Numbered from the stretch's first letter, positions 8,323 through 17,908 are shown. The stretch is DNA of 64,000 bases from Halovibrio salipaludis (GCF_002286965.1 NZ_NSKD01000005.1:1-64000); one strand, 5' to 3'. The notes: generated by a model not told the origin, from the letters alone. Numbers and translations are program-made.

Positions 8323-9285
8323 TTAATACCCCAAGACATCATGCCGAACCGTGATCTGGGAATTATTGTCCAAGTCCTCGACAAAGCGCTCCCAAGCTCC
8401 CTTCTCAACCCTGCGTGCCATATATCGACATGCCATAGTTGCAAAACTTGATGCGACATTGTCTAAGTTCGAAAGGAAAGTATTTAGGGTCTCTGTCCGG
8501 TTCGCACCATAGGACAAGTAAATTGAGTCTCTGTAGTTTGCTTTACCCCGGTACCTGGAGGCCTGCGTCAAAAAATTCACCGGTTTCTTGCCCAGTCGCG
8601 CATCCCTAAGCTGAGCAGCCCTCTTGGTCTTAAAGTTGCTGACACCTAGCTCCTTAAACTGACGCGAAGCTCGAACCAGCCTCTCCACTTTTTCTTGTTC
8701 GTATCCTGCTGTTCCACTCAGGTATGCAACACAAGCTCCCCACGCGTCAGCTTCATCAGTAGCTTCCTTTGTCAACGCAAACCTGTTGCCTTCTCTTAGC
8801 CGCTCCACCTCTGCCTTGACCTCTCTCGGAACTAGGGTGTTCAGATGCAAGCCGAACGGACCTATAGCATGCCCTCTGATAGCAATATCTGAGTGCCAGG
8901 TTTTCGCAGTCTCAGCGTGTGTCTCTGGTTTGGCGCCGGAAGCAGCCGCCACCATGCCGCTTGCGGCGTAATAGATCGTGTAATACCAGGTGATTATCGC
9001 GGACCGGATTACAGGAAGAGGCTCGCACTTCCTAGACATTTCTCCTAGAGCTTCCATATTGTGGAGCATCATAAAGACGTTTTCGAAGCACCAAGTGTCA
9101 GCTTCCTCGTTAACGGTTCGGCGGGGCACGGCCAAATAAAAAGACCGCATTGCTTCCGGGGAGAAGGCTTCCGAGTCGCACAAGATAGACAAGGCCGCCA
9201 TCCAGTTGACGGTGCTTTGGTAGGCAAACCTTGGCGTGGCGGGGTCGCTGTGGGCGAACAAGCGTTGCAACAACCGCTGCTCCAT
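8323..9285 (-). CDS. Unrecognised protein with HEPN-like helix, HerA-cluster neighbour
   Basis: A 320-residue soluble protein; the start is the ATG at 9283-9285 because ggaggag lies 5 bases before it. Residues about 95-125 (IITWYYTIYYAASGMVAA, then a Thr-His pair) resemble the central helix of HEPN domains, which often read as Tyr-Tyr-Ala followed by a TH motif. The Rx4-6H ribonuclease motif is not evident, so activity is uncertain. The basic middle region contains RYRGKANYRDSIYLSYG. It follows the HerA gene by 102 bases on the same strand and is probably co-expressed. A role as third component of the HerA system is possible; an independent defence gene is the alternative. Confidence 0.55.
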   Translation of the reverse strand: MEQRLLQRLFAHSDPATPRFAYQSTVNWMAALSILCDSEAFSPEAMRSFYLAVPRRTVNEEADTWCFENVFMMLHNMEALGEMSRKCEPLPVIRSAIITWYYTIYYAASGMVAAASGAKPETHAETAKTWHSDIAIRGHAIGPFGLHLNTLVPREVKAEVERLREGNRFALTKEATDEADAWGACVAYLSGTAGYEQEKVERLVRASRQFKELGVSNFKTKRAAQLRDARLGKKPVNFLTQASRYRGKANYRDSIYLSYGANRTETLNTFLSNLDNVASSFATMACRYMARRVEKGAWERFVEDLDNNSQITVRHDVLGY

Positions 9286-9387
9286 CTCACTCCTCCAATT
9301 AATCCCAACTACGAAAAATAGACACTCGGTTATGCGCATTTGTGCTCATCGTTCGCTGTCCCGTAGAGCTCCCTTTTGAGTACACCA

Positions 9388-11160
9388 CTATGTTCTCCAG
9401 CGATCTATTACTGCGGAGAAGGTGACATCTCGCCAAGGCTTCTTCCATTCTTTGTCGAAGCAAACGCTCTGTGAATGAGGCTCAGGCTTTGGCAAGGGCA
9501 TCTGGACAACGGCGGGAAGCAGAACAGCGTCACCCACGACAATACATTCGCCGGGCGCAAGGTTTGGAAGGATATCCGTAATCCCGCTCGAGTTATCCGG
9601 GAAAAGCCTTTTCACGTAATTTTGATCCGCATTGTTGGTCAGCCTGAGCGCGACGAAGTTGTTGCATTGCGCAAAGATTGTTTCCGAAACCTCTGACGGA
9701 CGTTGGCTCACAACCATAAGGCTAAGACCGTATTTCCTCCCCTCCTTCGCGACACGCTCCAGCGACTTTCGGGATGCCCGATATGCCGCATTATCTCTCT
9801 GCGGAATATAGTTGTGCGCCTCCTCGCAAACAATCATAACGGGCACATCATTCAGACAATCCTCTTTGTGACGCAACTTCGAGTAGTGGAAGCAAAAATC
9901 GAAAATCAAACGTGAGAGCAGGCTGACTGTAATACTTAAGACTTCAAAGGGAATCCCACTCAGGTCTACGATTGTGACATTAGCTTTATTGATATAACCG
10001 AGGAACTCTCTCATGATCTCCTCGAAATCCTCTGTCTCGAAAGGAGTCCCGTCGGCCTTGGCTGGATCAAGCAGAAAGCGTAGGCGTTTGTCGGAAAGCG
10101 TGGCTTCTAGTCGTGATACGAAGCGGTTGAATTCACCGTTAAATGGACCATTTGTCGCCTTCGTTGCGGCTGCACTATTCGGGGCAACAAAGACGCATTT
10201 TTTGTCAAAGTAATAGTCTTTTCGATCCTCAACCAGTGTCCCGTCTTCCAGCTTGGGCTTATCCTCACCGGCCAAACGCCCAATCACCTCACGATTCATG
10301 TTTTCAATGTAGCGATAAACTTCCTTGATCGAAAAGTACACCGGGGTGTCGTAAGTCATCTCTTGGATTCCCGGGTTGTGTCGCTCCTTATTCATAATGA
10401 CAGCTTGTTTAAACTGGCTCACCTGATTGTGCGAGCTCTGCTCATTACTCTCGATGAACATACTCTCTAGCTCTTCGGAGTTCATAAGCCAGTAAGGAAG
10501 CTGAAGACTATCTATATCCAAACGATTCAAAGTGAAGTTCTGCTCTGCCTCCAGAGTAAAGGCCGCCGTATACTCATCATGGATATCAAAGATGACAACA
10601 TGGGAGTTGTTCTGATTACCGAGCCTTGAATTCTTTTCATCGGCTATGCCCACCACATCTTGCAGAATCCTAGATACACTGCTGGATTTACCAGAGCCGG
10701 TAGACCCCACGACTGCGATGTGCTTGCTGAAAAACCGGTCCCCATGAATCTTCATGGGTGTTGCCTTGTTCAGCGATAGATGGCCGAGGGGGAACTGATA
10801 GTCCGAATCTCCTTCGAAGAGCATGCTCAATGTTTCTTGTCCTGCCGCGAACACTGGCTCAGTAGGAACCGGCAGCAAAACACTTGCGCGCTCAAACTTC
10901 TTACCGTCAACAAGCGTCCCTACTGCCTGGCATTCAATGTGAAATTGCCACTTCGGCTGTCCCTCTGTGTCCTCCCCATGAACCCCGCGGATATTGCGCA
11001 CAGAAGCGATGGTAAAATCATGATTTCCTTGTGCGATCTGCAAAAACCGTCCTACTTGAAGCTCCTCCTTGTGCTCTTCGAACACTTGTAAGTCATCGAC
11101 TAGAACAATGATTGCTTCTGGGGAGCAGGATAGAACCTTCCCGATGCTATTCGTAGACAT
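9388..11160 (-). CDS. HerA-like ATP-dependent DNA translocase (DUF87 family)
   Basis: A 590-residue hexameric-type ATPase. An N-terminal HAS-barrel-like region (1-100) precedes Walker A VGSTGSGKS (151-159), a middle insertion, and Walker B in MIVCEEAHNYIP, followed by SQRPSEVSETIFAQCNN, typical of HerA/FtsK-like sensor regions. HerA proteins pair with nucleases or other effectors; in bacterial anti-phage systems they assemble with DUF4297 or Sir2 effectors. The gene start overlaps the upstream nuclease gene by 14 bases, so the two are translationally coupled, strong evidence for a complex. The HerA call is firm; the defence role is by context. Confidence 0.9.
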   Translation of the reverse strand: MSTNSIGKVLSCSPEAIIVLVDDLQVFEEHKEELQVGRFLQIAQGNHDFTIASVRNIRGVHGEDTEGQPKWQFHIECQAVGTLVDGKKFERASVLLPVPTEPVFAAGQETLSMLFEGDSDYQFPLGHLSLNKATPMKIHGDRFFSKHIAVVGSTGSGKSSSVSRILQDVVGIADEKNSRLGNQNNSHVVIFDIHDEYTAAFTLEAEQNFTLNRLDIDSLQLPYWLMNSEELESMFIESNEQSSHNQVSQFKQAVIMNKERHNPGIQEMTYDTPVYFSIKEVYRYIENMNREVIGRLAGEDKPKLEDGTLVEDRKDYYFDKKCVFVAPNSAAATKATNGPFNGEFNRFVSRLEATLSDKRLRFLLDPAKADGTPFETEDFEEIMREFLGYINKANVTIVDLSGIPFEVLSITVSLLSRLIFDFCFHYSKLRHKEDCLNDVPVMIVCEEAHNYIPQRDNAAYRASRKSLERVAKEGRKYGLSLMVVSQRPSEVSETIFAQCNNFVALRLTNNADQNYVKRLFPDNSSGITDILPNLAPGECIVVGDAVLLPAVVQMPLPKPEPHSQSVCFDKEWKKPWRDVTFSAVIDRWRT

Positions 11161-12352
11161 TACTTACTCCCATAACGTATTTGATTTCCTTCATGGAGGC
11201 TCCTGCCAGCCGTTCGACGTTCACATCGACGGTATCGAGTGAATTGCAGTCCGGTTCACCAACTATGAAAAGATCATCACACTTCCGGTTGTTCAAGACA
11301 TTGCCGTGATCTTCCCAACTCAGGATACGGAGACTGAATTCACGTTTCGTCTCTCCACCAGCGCCTTTTGAAATCAGCGGTTCTCGAAAAAAATAAGATT
11401 CTTCAAACTGCCCGCCCAGATAACCATCATTAGACACAATACCCTTCTGGTACAAGCGGTGCTGGATATCCTGAATCTCGCTTCGGTCCGCACAGAGGCA
11501 AAACGTGGGTGTGTTAATGTGCGCAGGCTTAAAGTGATACTTGTCTATATAGTCGGATATAAAAATAACAATTTCACTGTGGTAATCCTCGATACTATTG
11601 GGATCAATAATGAAGTAGCGAAGCCGCGCATTTTTATCCAGATTAATTTTGAGCTGCTTACGACGTGCTTGGATCAATTTTTCTCGGGTCTTGAGCGCCA
11701 ACGTCCATCGGGAAATGGCCGTCTTTCGGATAGCCAGTAGATCAGAAATAAATTTCTTTTTCGTGATTTTCCTCTTCGCTTCGTCATGCTTAATACTGAG
11801 CGTAGCGATCATGTGAATCGCATTTGGATATACTAGGGTCTCAATGTCGCCCTTTGGAATCTCACTGGCCTCTAGCTGCTCAAAGACGCGCTTCACTATT
11901 TCGTCGTAGGAAGGACCGAACTCCATAGTAAATCGGCCTAAGAAACTATCAAGATCGATATGGGAAGGTATTACCCTAATGTGCTTCTCAAGTTCCTTAT
12001 CCTTGGAACTCAAGGCTGCTACCAAGGTAGCCTTATCAATGGAAGGTTCCGGCGTAGGGACCCCAGAAAAATGGGCAAACAGGACGTAGCGTATGTTCCT
12101 TTCCTGATTATCAGAAAAGTGTTTTAGCATCTGGAGCAACGGCTTGTACACTGCGCTCGCAGTGAAGGATGTGCTCGCCTCATGGTACTTGCACTGGACC
12201 GCCGTCACCGTCGTAGGGGTAGCCACCTCAATATCTTCAACAATGCCCTCGACTGTGACTTCGTCATCTTCTTCCGCTCCCAATATCTCTAAAGCAGTCT
12301 TATTAAACTGATACAGGAAGCCTTGAATCGTATAGTCAGCAGTACGGGGCAT
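11147..12352 (-). CDS. DUF4297-like nuclease subunit coupled to HerA
   Basis: A 401-residue protein starting at an ATG with aaggaaagg upstream. The N-terminus (YTIQGFLYQFNKTALEIL, acidic E31-E42, then AVQCKYHE at 52-58) follows the pattern of DUF4297/Cap4-type PD-(D/E)XK nucleases: a QGFxYQ-like helix, acidic residues and a QxK motif. The remainder is helical and charged with no recognisable domain. Its tight 14-base overlap with the HerA-like gene matches known HerA-DUF4297 two-gene anti-phage systems, in which the nuclease is recruited by the HerA hexamer. Assignment to DUF4297 itself rather than a sister nuclease family needs a profile search. Confidence 0.65.
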   Translation of the reverse strand: MPRTADYTIQGFLYQFNKTALEILGAEEDDEVTVEGIVEDIEVATPTTVTAVQCKYHEASTSFTASAVYKPLLQMLKHFSDNQERNIRYVLFAHFSGVPTPEPSIDKATLVAALSSKDKELEKHIRVIPSHIDLDSFLGRFTMEFGPSYDEIVKRVFEQLEASEIPKGDIETLVYPNAIHMIATLSIKHDEAKRKITKKKFISDLLAIRKTAISRWTLALKTREKLIQARRKQLKINLDKNARLRYFIIDPNSIEDYHSEIVIFISDYIDKYHFKPAHINTPTFCLCADRSEIQDIQHRLYQKGIVSNDGYLGGQFEESYFFREPLISKGAGGETKREFSLRILSWEDHGNVLNNRKCDDLFIVGEPDCNSLDTVDVNVERLAGASMKEIKYVMGVSNVYE

Positions 12353-12449
12353 ATCGCCTTTCCTTAATCTTAATGCTCCCCAACGTTAAAGTCAGAGTTT
12401 GAGCCCCAAACCTGAGGAATTTAGGATTGGGGGCTGGATCGTTACAAAG

Positions 12450-13892
12450 CTAGTTTGCACTTAGCTTGAGTTCATTAAATATCTTTTTGGGATCATCGGG
12501 CTGAAGAGCCCATCTGTAGGCCGGATGCACCTCCCAGTCATACCCGAACTCAACAAACTTGTTCGACAGATAACGATTCTCCTCAAAATACTGCCTATCG
12601 ATCCCTTTGTTCATTTCTTTTCTAGCGGTTAAAAAATTTATCTTATAAAGAAATGCCGCAAGCTCTTTTGTTGTTGCGATAGAGCCTTTTGCCCACCTAA
12701 AACTGCCTTGCTCCTCAATAGCAGAAATCTTTTTGAGAAGCTTGTCTGTAGAATACACATAACCTTCTGAAGCCCTTCTTTCTACTTTTGTCGGCTTCAT
12801 GCCAAGCACTAATCGTTCTATATCAGGTAACTCCGATCTGTACTCATTAAATGTATCCTGCAACCTCCCCTGCGAATAGCTTTCAAATATACTTTCGAGA
12901 TGGGATGTTCTTATTATTTCATCCTCTGCATTATTCGCTTCACGCCCAGCTAACGTTAAAAGCTTAACAAGATCCCGAGGGCGCTTCCTAATCAAAGACA
13001 TCAAGACTCGGTACATTGGTGCATTATTCCAGTGACCCTTCCCCATAAACCTTTCTTCAATAACTGGAGAAAGATACTTCATTAACTCCCACTGATCTTT
13101 TCTCAGCAAGTCTTTTTCGTCAACGTCCCTCCCAAAATAACTCTCAATACGCTTTACCAGAAGTGCCAATATTTCATGATTACTCCAGTGATACCAAATA
13201 ACCGATCCTTCAGTTTTATCTGTCGATTCATCTGATGTTCGAGAAAGGAAGTAAACATCCGACCGCAAACTTATTCTAAAGAATATCCCTCGATTTTCTG
13301 TAGAGATATCTCTTACTGCATTGAGCAATGCAGAAATCCGTTTTATATCCCATTCTTTACCTTCCCAACCTCTGTCCAAGTCGTCTATATACACATATAT
13401 TTTATTATCCTTCAGAAAACTATTTATTACGGCCTTTTTTGATTCACTTAAATTTACTTTTTCATCAGCCCGAAGGGTAGATTCCAAGAAGTTTAGGGCT
13501 ACACCACCGAATTGGTTTAATTTCTGACGCCAACCTTCATGGAGAAGCCCAAACGACTCCAAAGCTTTTCTCGCTATTATTTCGTTTACTCCGGACTTCC
13601 ATTCACTTATCAAACCTAAAAAGTCTGAGGTATCTCTTCCTATCCCCTCAACATCATTGGGTTTAATTAAAAGAGTAAGTTTATTGGACTTTGATTGCTC
13701 ATCAATCGCCACTTGAAAAAGCGCCGACTTACCAATGCCTTTATGACCCACCACTATTCTAAGAGGTAGGTCGTTCACTACTTGTTTATACAATTTACTT
13801 TTGAAGTAGTATTCCTTTAGCCGTTCAGGGTCTTCGCTTTCGGCTGCTTCATGCCCAAAAAGTCGCTGCAGATGATACTCGTCAAATTCCAT
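12450..13892 (-). CDS. P-loop ATPase (Sll1717-like), AT-rich, probably acquired
   Basis: A 480-residue STAND/KAP-like NTPase. Walker A GHKGIGKS is at 49-56 and Walker B VYIDDLD at about 168-173; ALLNAVRDIS and FFRISLRSDV resemble the sensor region of Sll1717-family or KAP ATPases. The C-terminal third (about 330-480) looks like a winged-helix region. The gene is clearly more AT-rich than its surroundings, with many AT-ending codons, indicating transfer. It lies 97 bases upstream of the nuclease/HerA pair on the same strand and may be a separate single-gene defence factor. No nuclease or toxin motif is seen in it. Confidence 0.65.
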   Translation of the reverse strand: MEFDEYHLQRLFGHEAAESEDPERLKEYYFKSKLYKQVVNDLPLRIVVGHKGIGKSALFQVAIDEQSKSNKLTLLIKPNDVEGIGRDTSDFLGLISEWKSGVNEIIARKALESFGLLHEGWRQKLNQFGGVALNFLESTLRADEKVNLSESKKAVINSFLKDNKIYVYIDDLDRGWEGKEWDIKRISALLNAVRDISTENRGIFFRISLRSDVYFLSRTSDESTDKTEGSVIWYHWSNHEILALLVKRIESYFGRDVDEKDLLRKDQWELMKYLSPVIEERFMGKGHWNNAPMYRVLMSLIRKRPRDLVKLLTLAGREANNAEDEIIRTSHLESIFESYSQGRLQDTFNEYRSELPDIERLVLGMKPTKVERRASEGYVYSTDKLLKKISAIEEQGSFRWAKGSIATTKELAAFLYKINFLTARKEMNKGIDRQYFEENRYLSNKFVEFGYDWEVHPAYRWALQPDDPKKIFNELKLSAN

Positions 13893-14171
13893 ATGGACCT
13901 CTAAATTTCTCTATTTGTCTTTTAACTGCTATCACACCATGTCACGCGATATACCCTCGAACTGCGTTCTAGATGAACCCGTTCGACAACTTTTTAAAAA
14001 TCTATTTTTAGTTTTAAAACGTCCCCTTACCGGTGAGTCCTACGCCCACTGTAAGCATGTGGCTTCCTTATATCGTTGAATCAGTGACGTTCAGCATAGA
14101 ACGGCGTTTTCCCAAGAAGCACAGGCATGGCACAACCGCGTATCTTTAAAAAATCACCAAGGCCACTCCGC

Positions 14172-15527
14172 TTACTCAACAGCCACACGCTGAGTGTCAC
14201 TAAATGCCTCATCGTCACCTTTCTCAACCGGATCCTTCCGATTAATCTTAGGCGGTGGCGCCACCCAAGCCCTTAACCTCTGCCCAACCTGCTCATAGAA
14301 ATGCGGCACAGCCGCTTCCAGCTCGTCGATGAACACCTTGTTCCCGGAGAACCGCCCGGCAAGATCCACCATGTAGAACACCTCGAATCGGGAGGGCACC
14401 ACTGAAGTCGTATCGGAATCCAGCGCACTTCCGTCTTTCAAAACCGTTTCCAGCGGCGCCTGGGTTTCCTCGGCGTTGCCGGTCCGGAAGGCCTTCACGT
14501 ACATGTCCCCGGTTTCGGCCTTGGTGAGCTGGCGGGCGAGCCAGTTCACCCGTGCTGAGGTGCGTTTCTTGTCCTTGGGCGCGGCCAGTTTCATGGAACA
14601 GGAGATGGTGCGCTTGGTGAGGTTGGCGACAACTTCCAGGTCCGTGGCGGCGTGGGGTACGTCCAGCACGCAGCGCAGTACGTTTTCGTTGACCAGGGTT
14701 TCGCAGTCATCCTTCAACCGGGCCTGGGGATCGGTGCGGTGGTTTTTGGAGAGTTTCAGGCCCACGTTCCGGCCAAGCTTGCGGCTCATGATGAGGCAGA
14801 GGTCGCGCTGTTCCTGGTGCCAGCAAGTGACAGTGTTGATCACTTCCTCGGAGTTCTTGCTGAGCGTCGCCCCACTCTTCACGTGGCCGACCACGTCCTT
14901 CCATTCGGAATTCATGCGGTCGAAGCTGGAGATGCCGCTGGAGTCATGGCTCAGGTAACGGTTCACTTCCTCCAGTACAAAGTGCTGGTCCTCGGACTCA
15001 ATCTCTTCCTGCTCCAGCAGGAGCGTGGCCTGGGTGACGATGTACATCCAGGACCAGTGGTAGAGCTCGACGTTCTTCAGGTATTTCTTCGCCAGCTTGA
15101 TGGGATGGTGCGTGGGCATGGCCACGAACTGGTTGGAAATGGTGATGACCGCGTCCAGCTTGTTCTCCTTGGCAATCTGCAGGTACTGCTTAAGCTGCTC
15201 TTCCCCGACCTCCGCGTTGCCGATCTTCGCCTCGATCAGCGCCCGCCACTGCTGCTTGCCGGTGTCGAGCACCAGCAGCCCGTCCGGCCGCTCCTGTTTC
15301 GGGACCTTCGGGTCGGACTGGAAGACCACTTCCGTCCAGGCCTCAATCCTTGCCCGCTTCCCTACCCGCACACCCAGCGAGTTCAGCATGGCTTTCCGGA
15401 AACCGTGCACACCCCGCAGTGCCGCCAGGAAGATGGACGCGGCGCGCTGTTCCTTGTTGGAGTCGGCGGTGACGGGAATCAGGCGGGCGAGTTCGCCCCG
15501 GGTGACGTTGTCTGGCAGGTCGATCAT
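14172..15527 (-). CDS. PD-(D/E)XK nuclease-fold protein
   Basis: About 451 residues if started at the ATG at 15525-15527 (MIDLPDNVTRGEL); a GTG 27 bases earlier is the alternative. The core nuclease signature is visible as RPDGLLVLD (PD near residue 81) and RALIEAKIG (EAK near 99-101), followed by QLKQYLQIAKE, typical of PD-(D/E)XK enzymes that cut DNA. The rest lacks a recognised domain; the final 50 residues include a poly-Pro-basic stretch. It is GC-normal, unlike the adjacent ATPase. Its location next to defence genes suggests a restriction or anti-phage role, but standalone conserved proteins of this type exist with unknown function. Confidence 0.6.
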   Translation of the reverse strand: MIDLPDNVTRGELARLIPVTADSNKEQRAASIFLAALRGVHGFRKAMLNSLGVRVGKRARIEAWTEVVFQSDPKVPKQERPDGLLVLDTGKQQWRALIEAKIGNAEVGEEQLKQYLQIAKENKLDAVITISNQFVAMPTHHPIKLAKKYLKNVELYHWSWMYIVTQATLLLEQEEIESEDQHFVLEEVNRYLSHDSSGISSFDRMNSEWKDVVGHVKSGATLSKNSEEVINTVTCWHQEQRDLCLIMSRKLGRNVGLKLSKNHRTDPQARLKDDCETLVNENVLRCVLDVPHAATDLEVVANLTKRTISCSMKLAAPKDKKRTSARVNWLARQLTKAETGDMYVKAFRTGNAEETQAPLETVLKDGSALDSDTTSVVPSRFEVFYMVDLAGRFSGNKVFIDELEAAVPHFYEQVGQRLRAWVAPPPKINRKDPVEKGDDEAFSDTQRVAVE

Positions 15528-15790
15528 CACTGGTGGTCCCTGTTGGTGGTTCACACGTCACTGTGCAACGCAGCGGGCCGCTCCAAGCTTAGCCTCTGCC
15601 TTGCAGATTGACCTTTGTTTGAGCGTAGCAGAGATTTCCGTGGAATGAGGACAATGAGCCCTGCTCTTGCTGGCTCGCCGTCTTTGAATGAGCTTCATTA
15701 CTGAGTTGAGAACCAGGTACGCTCCGGGCGGTTGAATGCGAGAATCCAATTTTGTAGGCTTCCTCCTCTTCCATGGAAAGGATGATCAGA

Positions 15791-16228
15791 ATGGAATCTC
15801 AGACCCTCCCGAAAGCAGAATTGCGACTTACCGTCGCTCGCCTTCTCGAACTCTCCTACAGAAAAGATGAAGGAATCACCACTCGGCTCGTTCAAGAGGT
15901 GGGTAATGTTCGCCTGGCTGTTGATGAGAACGGTAAAGCACAGCTTTCCGGGAAGGCTGGTTCGGTGGAATTTTCGGCCAGCAAGTTAGCTTCAGAGCTC
16001 GGCGTGTCCATCCGACGGGTCAAGGTCCTGATGTCGGTCACAGACAGCGGCGATATCAGGTACAACGGAAGCTTCAACCTGGGGTATGCCTCAGTCAGTA
16101 TCACGGGAACCATCGATATTGATGAGTTTTTGCGCTCCTGCTCAGGCCTGCTCTGCTACGCGGTTCGACTCTTAGAGGGCCAGAAGCGCGAACGGGATAG
16201 GCAGCTCCAGAAAGCGTTGGGGAATTGA
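15791..16228 (+). CDS. Unrecognised 145-aa protein
   Basis: Start taken at the ATG at 15791 (MESQTLPKAELRL), preceded by ggaaagg. The protein is soluble, with a mixed central region rich in Ser/Gly beta-type segments (GDIRYNGSFNLGYASVSITG) and a charged C-terminal helix (EGQKRERDRQLQKAL). No family recognised. Its stop is two bases before the start of the next gene, suggesting co-translation with the lipoprotein-like gene. It heads a string of small plus-strand genes to 18.3 kb. Confidence 0.5.
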   Translation: MESQTLPKAELRLTVARLLELSYRKDEGITTRLVQEVGNVRLAVDENGKAQLSGKAGSVEFSASKLASELGVSIRRVKVLMSVTDSGDIRYNGSFNLGYASVSITGTIDIDEFLRSCSGLLCYAVRLLEGQKRERDRQLQKALGN

Positions 16229-16230
16229 TC

Positions 16231-16704
16231 ATGAAGGGATATGCAGCCCCGCTTCTTCTTGCCTTTATCTGCTCTGCGTGCGCAACGGCGGAACCTTTAC
16301 CGGCAAAGGCTCGCTATGTGGCTTTCGAGAAAGCCCTGACGGGTTCTGAGGATGCCAGTCCCTTCGGGAGATACTTGTCGAATCGAATCATGGCCATCCA
16401 CGAAAAAGCTGAGACCGACGAGGAGTTGGCTTCTCTCCGGAACCAAGGGGCATTTCCTCTGTGGCTGAAGGAAGAAACAACGTTCCATGAGCGCCGTACG
16501 GATAATGGACGCTGCCTGACCGTCTCCGGGACAACCTTCGATGGTGAGCCGGGATACATGGCTGTTCGCTTCATCACGGAGGACGGAGCACTGAGAGCTG
16601 ACGACATCCACTACAACTATCCCGAGACAGCAGACGATTTTCCTTCCAAGGCTATATGCCCGGATGAGATCACGCTTTCATTTCCAGGCTCCGACGACAC
16701 CTGA
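16231..16704 (+). CDS. Small exported protein, possible lipoprotein
   Basis: A 157-residue protein with an N-terminal signal (MKGYAAPLLLAFICSAC) whose Cys could be lipidated, although the residues before it are an imperfect lipobox. The mature part is acidic and contains three further Cys (GRCLTVSG, AICPDE), with no recognised domain. The ATG is favoured over an upstream TTG because it directly precedes the signal peptide. Adjacent to the preceding gene; envelope location is inferred. Confidence 0.5.
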   Translation: MKGYAAPLLLAFICSACATAEPLPAKARYVAFEKALTGSEDASPFGRYLSNRIMAIHEKAETDEELASLRNQGAFPLWLKEETTFHERRTDNGRCLTVSGTTFDGEPGYMAVRFITEDGALRADDIHYNYPETADDFPSKAICPDEITLSFPGSDDT

Positions 16705-16728
16705 CCCCTGATCACCACGAGTACAGAC

Positions 16729-17241
16729 ATGAAACGAATTCTCGCTTCGGTCATTGCTCTGCTTTTGGTGGCCTATGCTGGGCTGGGATTGTGGAGCCTG
16801 CACACGGCCGATATCGAAGATGTAGCGCTTTGCGTGACCGAGGAAAATACCCATCGCATTCCGAACTCAGTGTGTGAATGGTACTTGTTCCAGTTTCGGG
16901 GAACGCCGAGTGATATCGAGTACCTGGAGAATCGCGCCGGCATCGCCTTCTTCTTTGGGGTTGAGAACCACGAGATGCGCCAACGCCTGATTTCGTTCTT
17001 CCTGAAAAATGGTCTCTCCATCAACCAGCATTCCGCCATCAGTGGTTATCCACCACTCCATGGCGCCATCCTTATGAACGATGCGCAATTGGTTGAGTTC
17101 TTATTGTCGAACGGAGCAGACCCTACCCAAAAAGATGAAAGACACGAACTGACAGCGTCGGAATATCTGGAATTACTGAAGCATAAAAATCCGCAAAGAG
17201 ATTGGTCTGGAGTAGAGGATCAACTGCAGTCACAAGACTGA
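16729..17241 (+). CDS. Membrane-anchored ankyrin-repeat protein
   Basis: A 170-residue protein with one N-terminal membrane helix (RILASVIALLLVAYAGLGLW), a loop with two Cys (ALCV, SVCEW) and an ankyrin-like C-terminus. The repeat YPPLHGAILMNDAQLVEFLL followed by SNGADPTQKDE is a canonical ankyrin unit; LISFFLKNGLSINQ is the preceding half-unit. Ankyrin proteins bind partner proteins; in bacteria small exported ones sometimes act as immunity factors. No partner toxin is recognisable here, so function is open. Confidence 0.6.
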   Translation: MKRILASVIALLLVAYAGLGLWSLHTADIEDVALCVTEENTHRIPNSVCEWYLFQFRGTPSDIEYLENRAGIAFFFGVENHEMRQRLISFFLKNGLSINQHSAISGYPPLHGAILMNDAQLVEFLLSNGADPTQKDERHELTASEYLELLKHKNPQRDWSGVEDQLQSQD

Positions 17242-17353
17242 GTGCCACCCCCTGATCCATTAGGAACCTGAGCGATCTTCGGCGTTCTGGTTGGAAACAG
17301 TAGGTGCTGGCTGTTGCTTGCCCCTTGCAACTGACTTCGAGGAAAGAGCGGGA

Positions 17354-17836
17354 ATGGCCCAACTCCAAGAATCAGAGCCAGAGATCACTTGGCAGCTGGT
17401 ACTCATAAGCCTTGGCCTACTTGCCCTGGCAGGACTCAGTGCGCTGTATCTCATACCACCCGCATACGACGGGCTTGTAAATGACCTCTTACGCCCAATC
17501 ACCAGTTCAGGACGCGTCATTACAGTTCGGTCGTTTGATCTCGCTCTTCCGCTTTTGATCAGCGCCCTACTCTTTCTGCTTGCCCTCTCGGTCCTGGTGC
17601 TCGTTGCCCTGCCTCTAGGACTGACGCAAAGGCAAACCTCCAAGCTGTTCCAACCTTTCCTTTGGCTAGCATTCATAGGTGCTATATCCGGTCTGCTCGC
17701 AAACCCCGTGGCATGGGGAATCAGCATCTATCTGGAGAACACGGGATACCATGAGTGCCTGGACCATTGGCAAAGCAACCGGTTCATCACTACTTGGGTT
17801 TTCGTATCTCAGCCCCGGCTGTGCGGTGAGCTTTGA
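17354..17836 (+). CDS. Unrecognised integral membrane protein
   Basis: Start at the ATG at 17354 (MAQLQESEPE) after ggaaagagcggga; about 160 residues. Three hydrophobic helices are evident: LVLISLGLLALAGLSALYLI, LLISALLFLLALSVLVLVAL and FLWLAFIGAISGLLANPVAW. The C-terminal tail YHECLDHWQSNRF ... VFVSQPRLCGEL holds a spaced Cys pair and has the general look of small membrane immunity-type proteins, but this is weak. It sits 112 bases after the ankyrin gene. Confidence 0.5.
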   Translation: MAQLQESEPEITWQLVLISLGLLALAGLSALYLIPPAYDGLVNDLLRPITSSGRVITVRSFDLALPLLISALLFLLALSVLVLVALPLGLTQRQTSKLFQPFLWLAFIGAISGLLANPVAWGISIYLENTGYHECLDHWQSNRFITTWVFVSQPRLCGEL

Positions 17837-17908
17837 ATCGTGGAATCAATCAACTCTGGCGCCGCATGCTCAAGGTCGAGCAGTAGGCGGGTTATACGGT
17901 GAATTTAC

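Noticed and set aside
13893-14171. Possible RNA gene in the gap between the ATPase and PD-(D/E)XK gene
   Set aside because: No tRNA fold, strong hairpin or T-run terminator could be identified.
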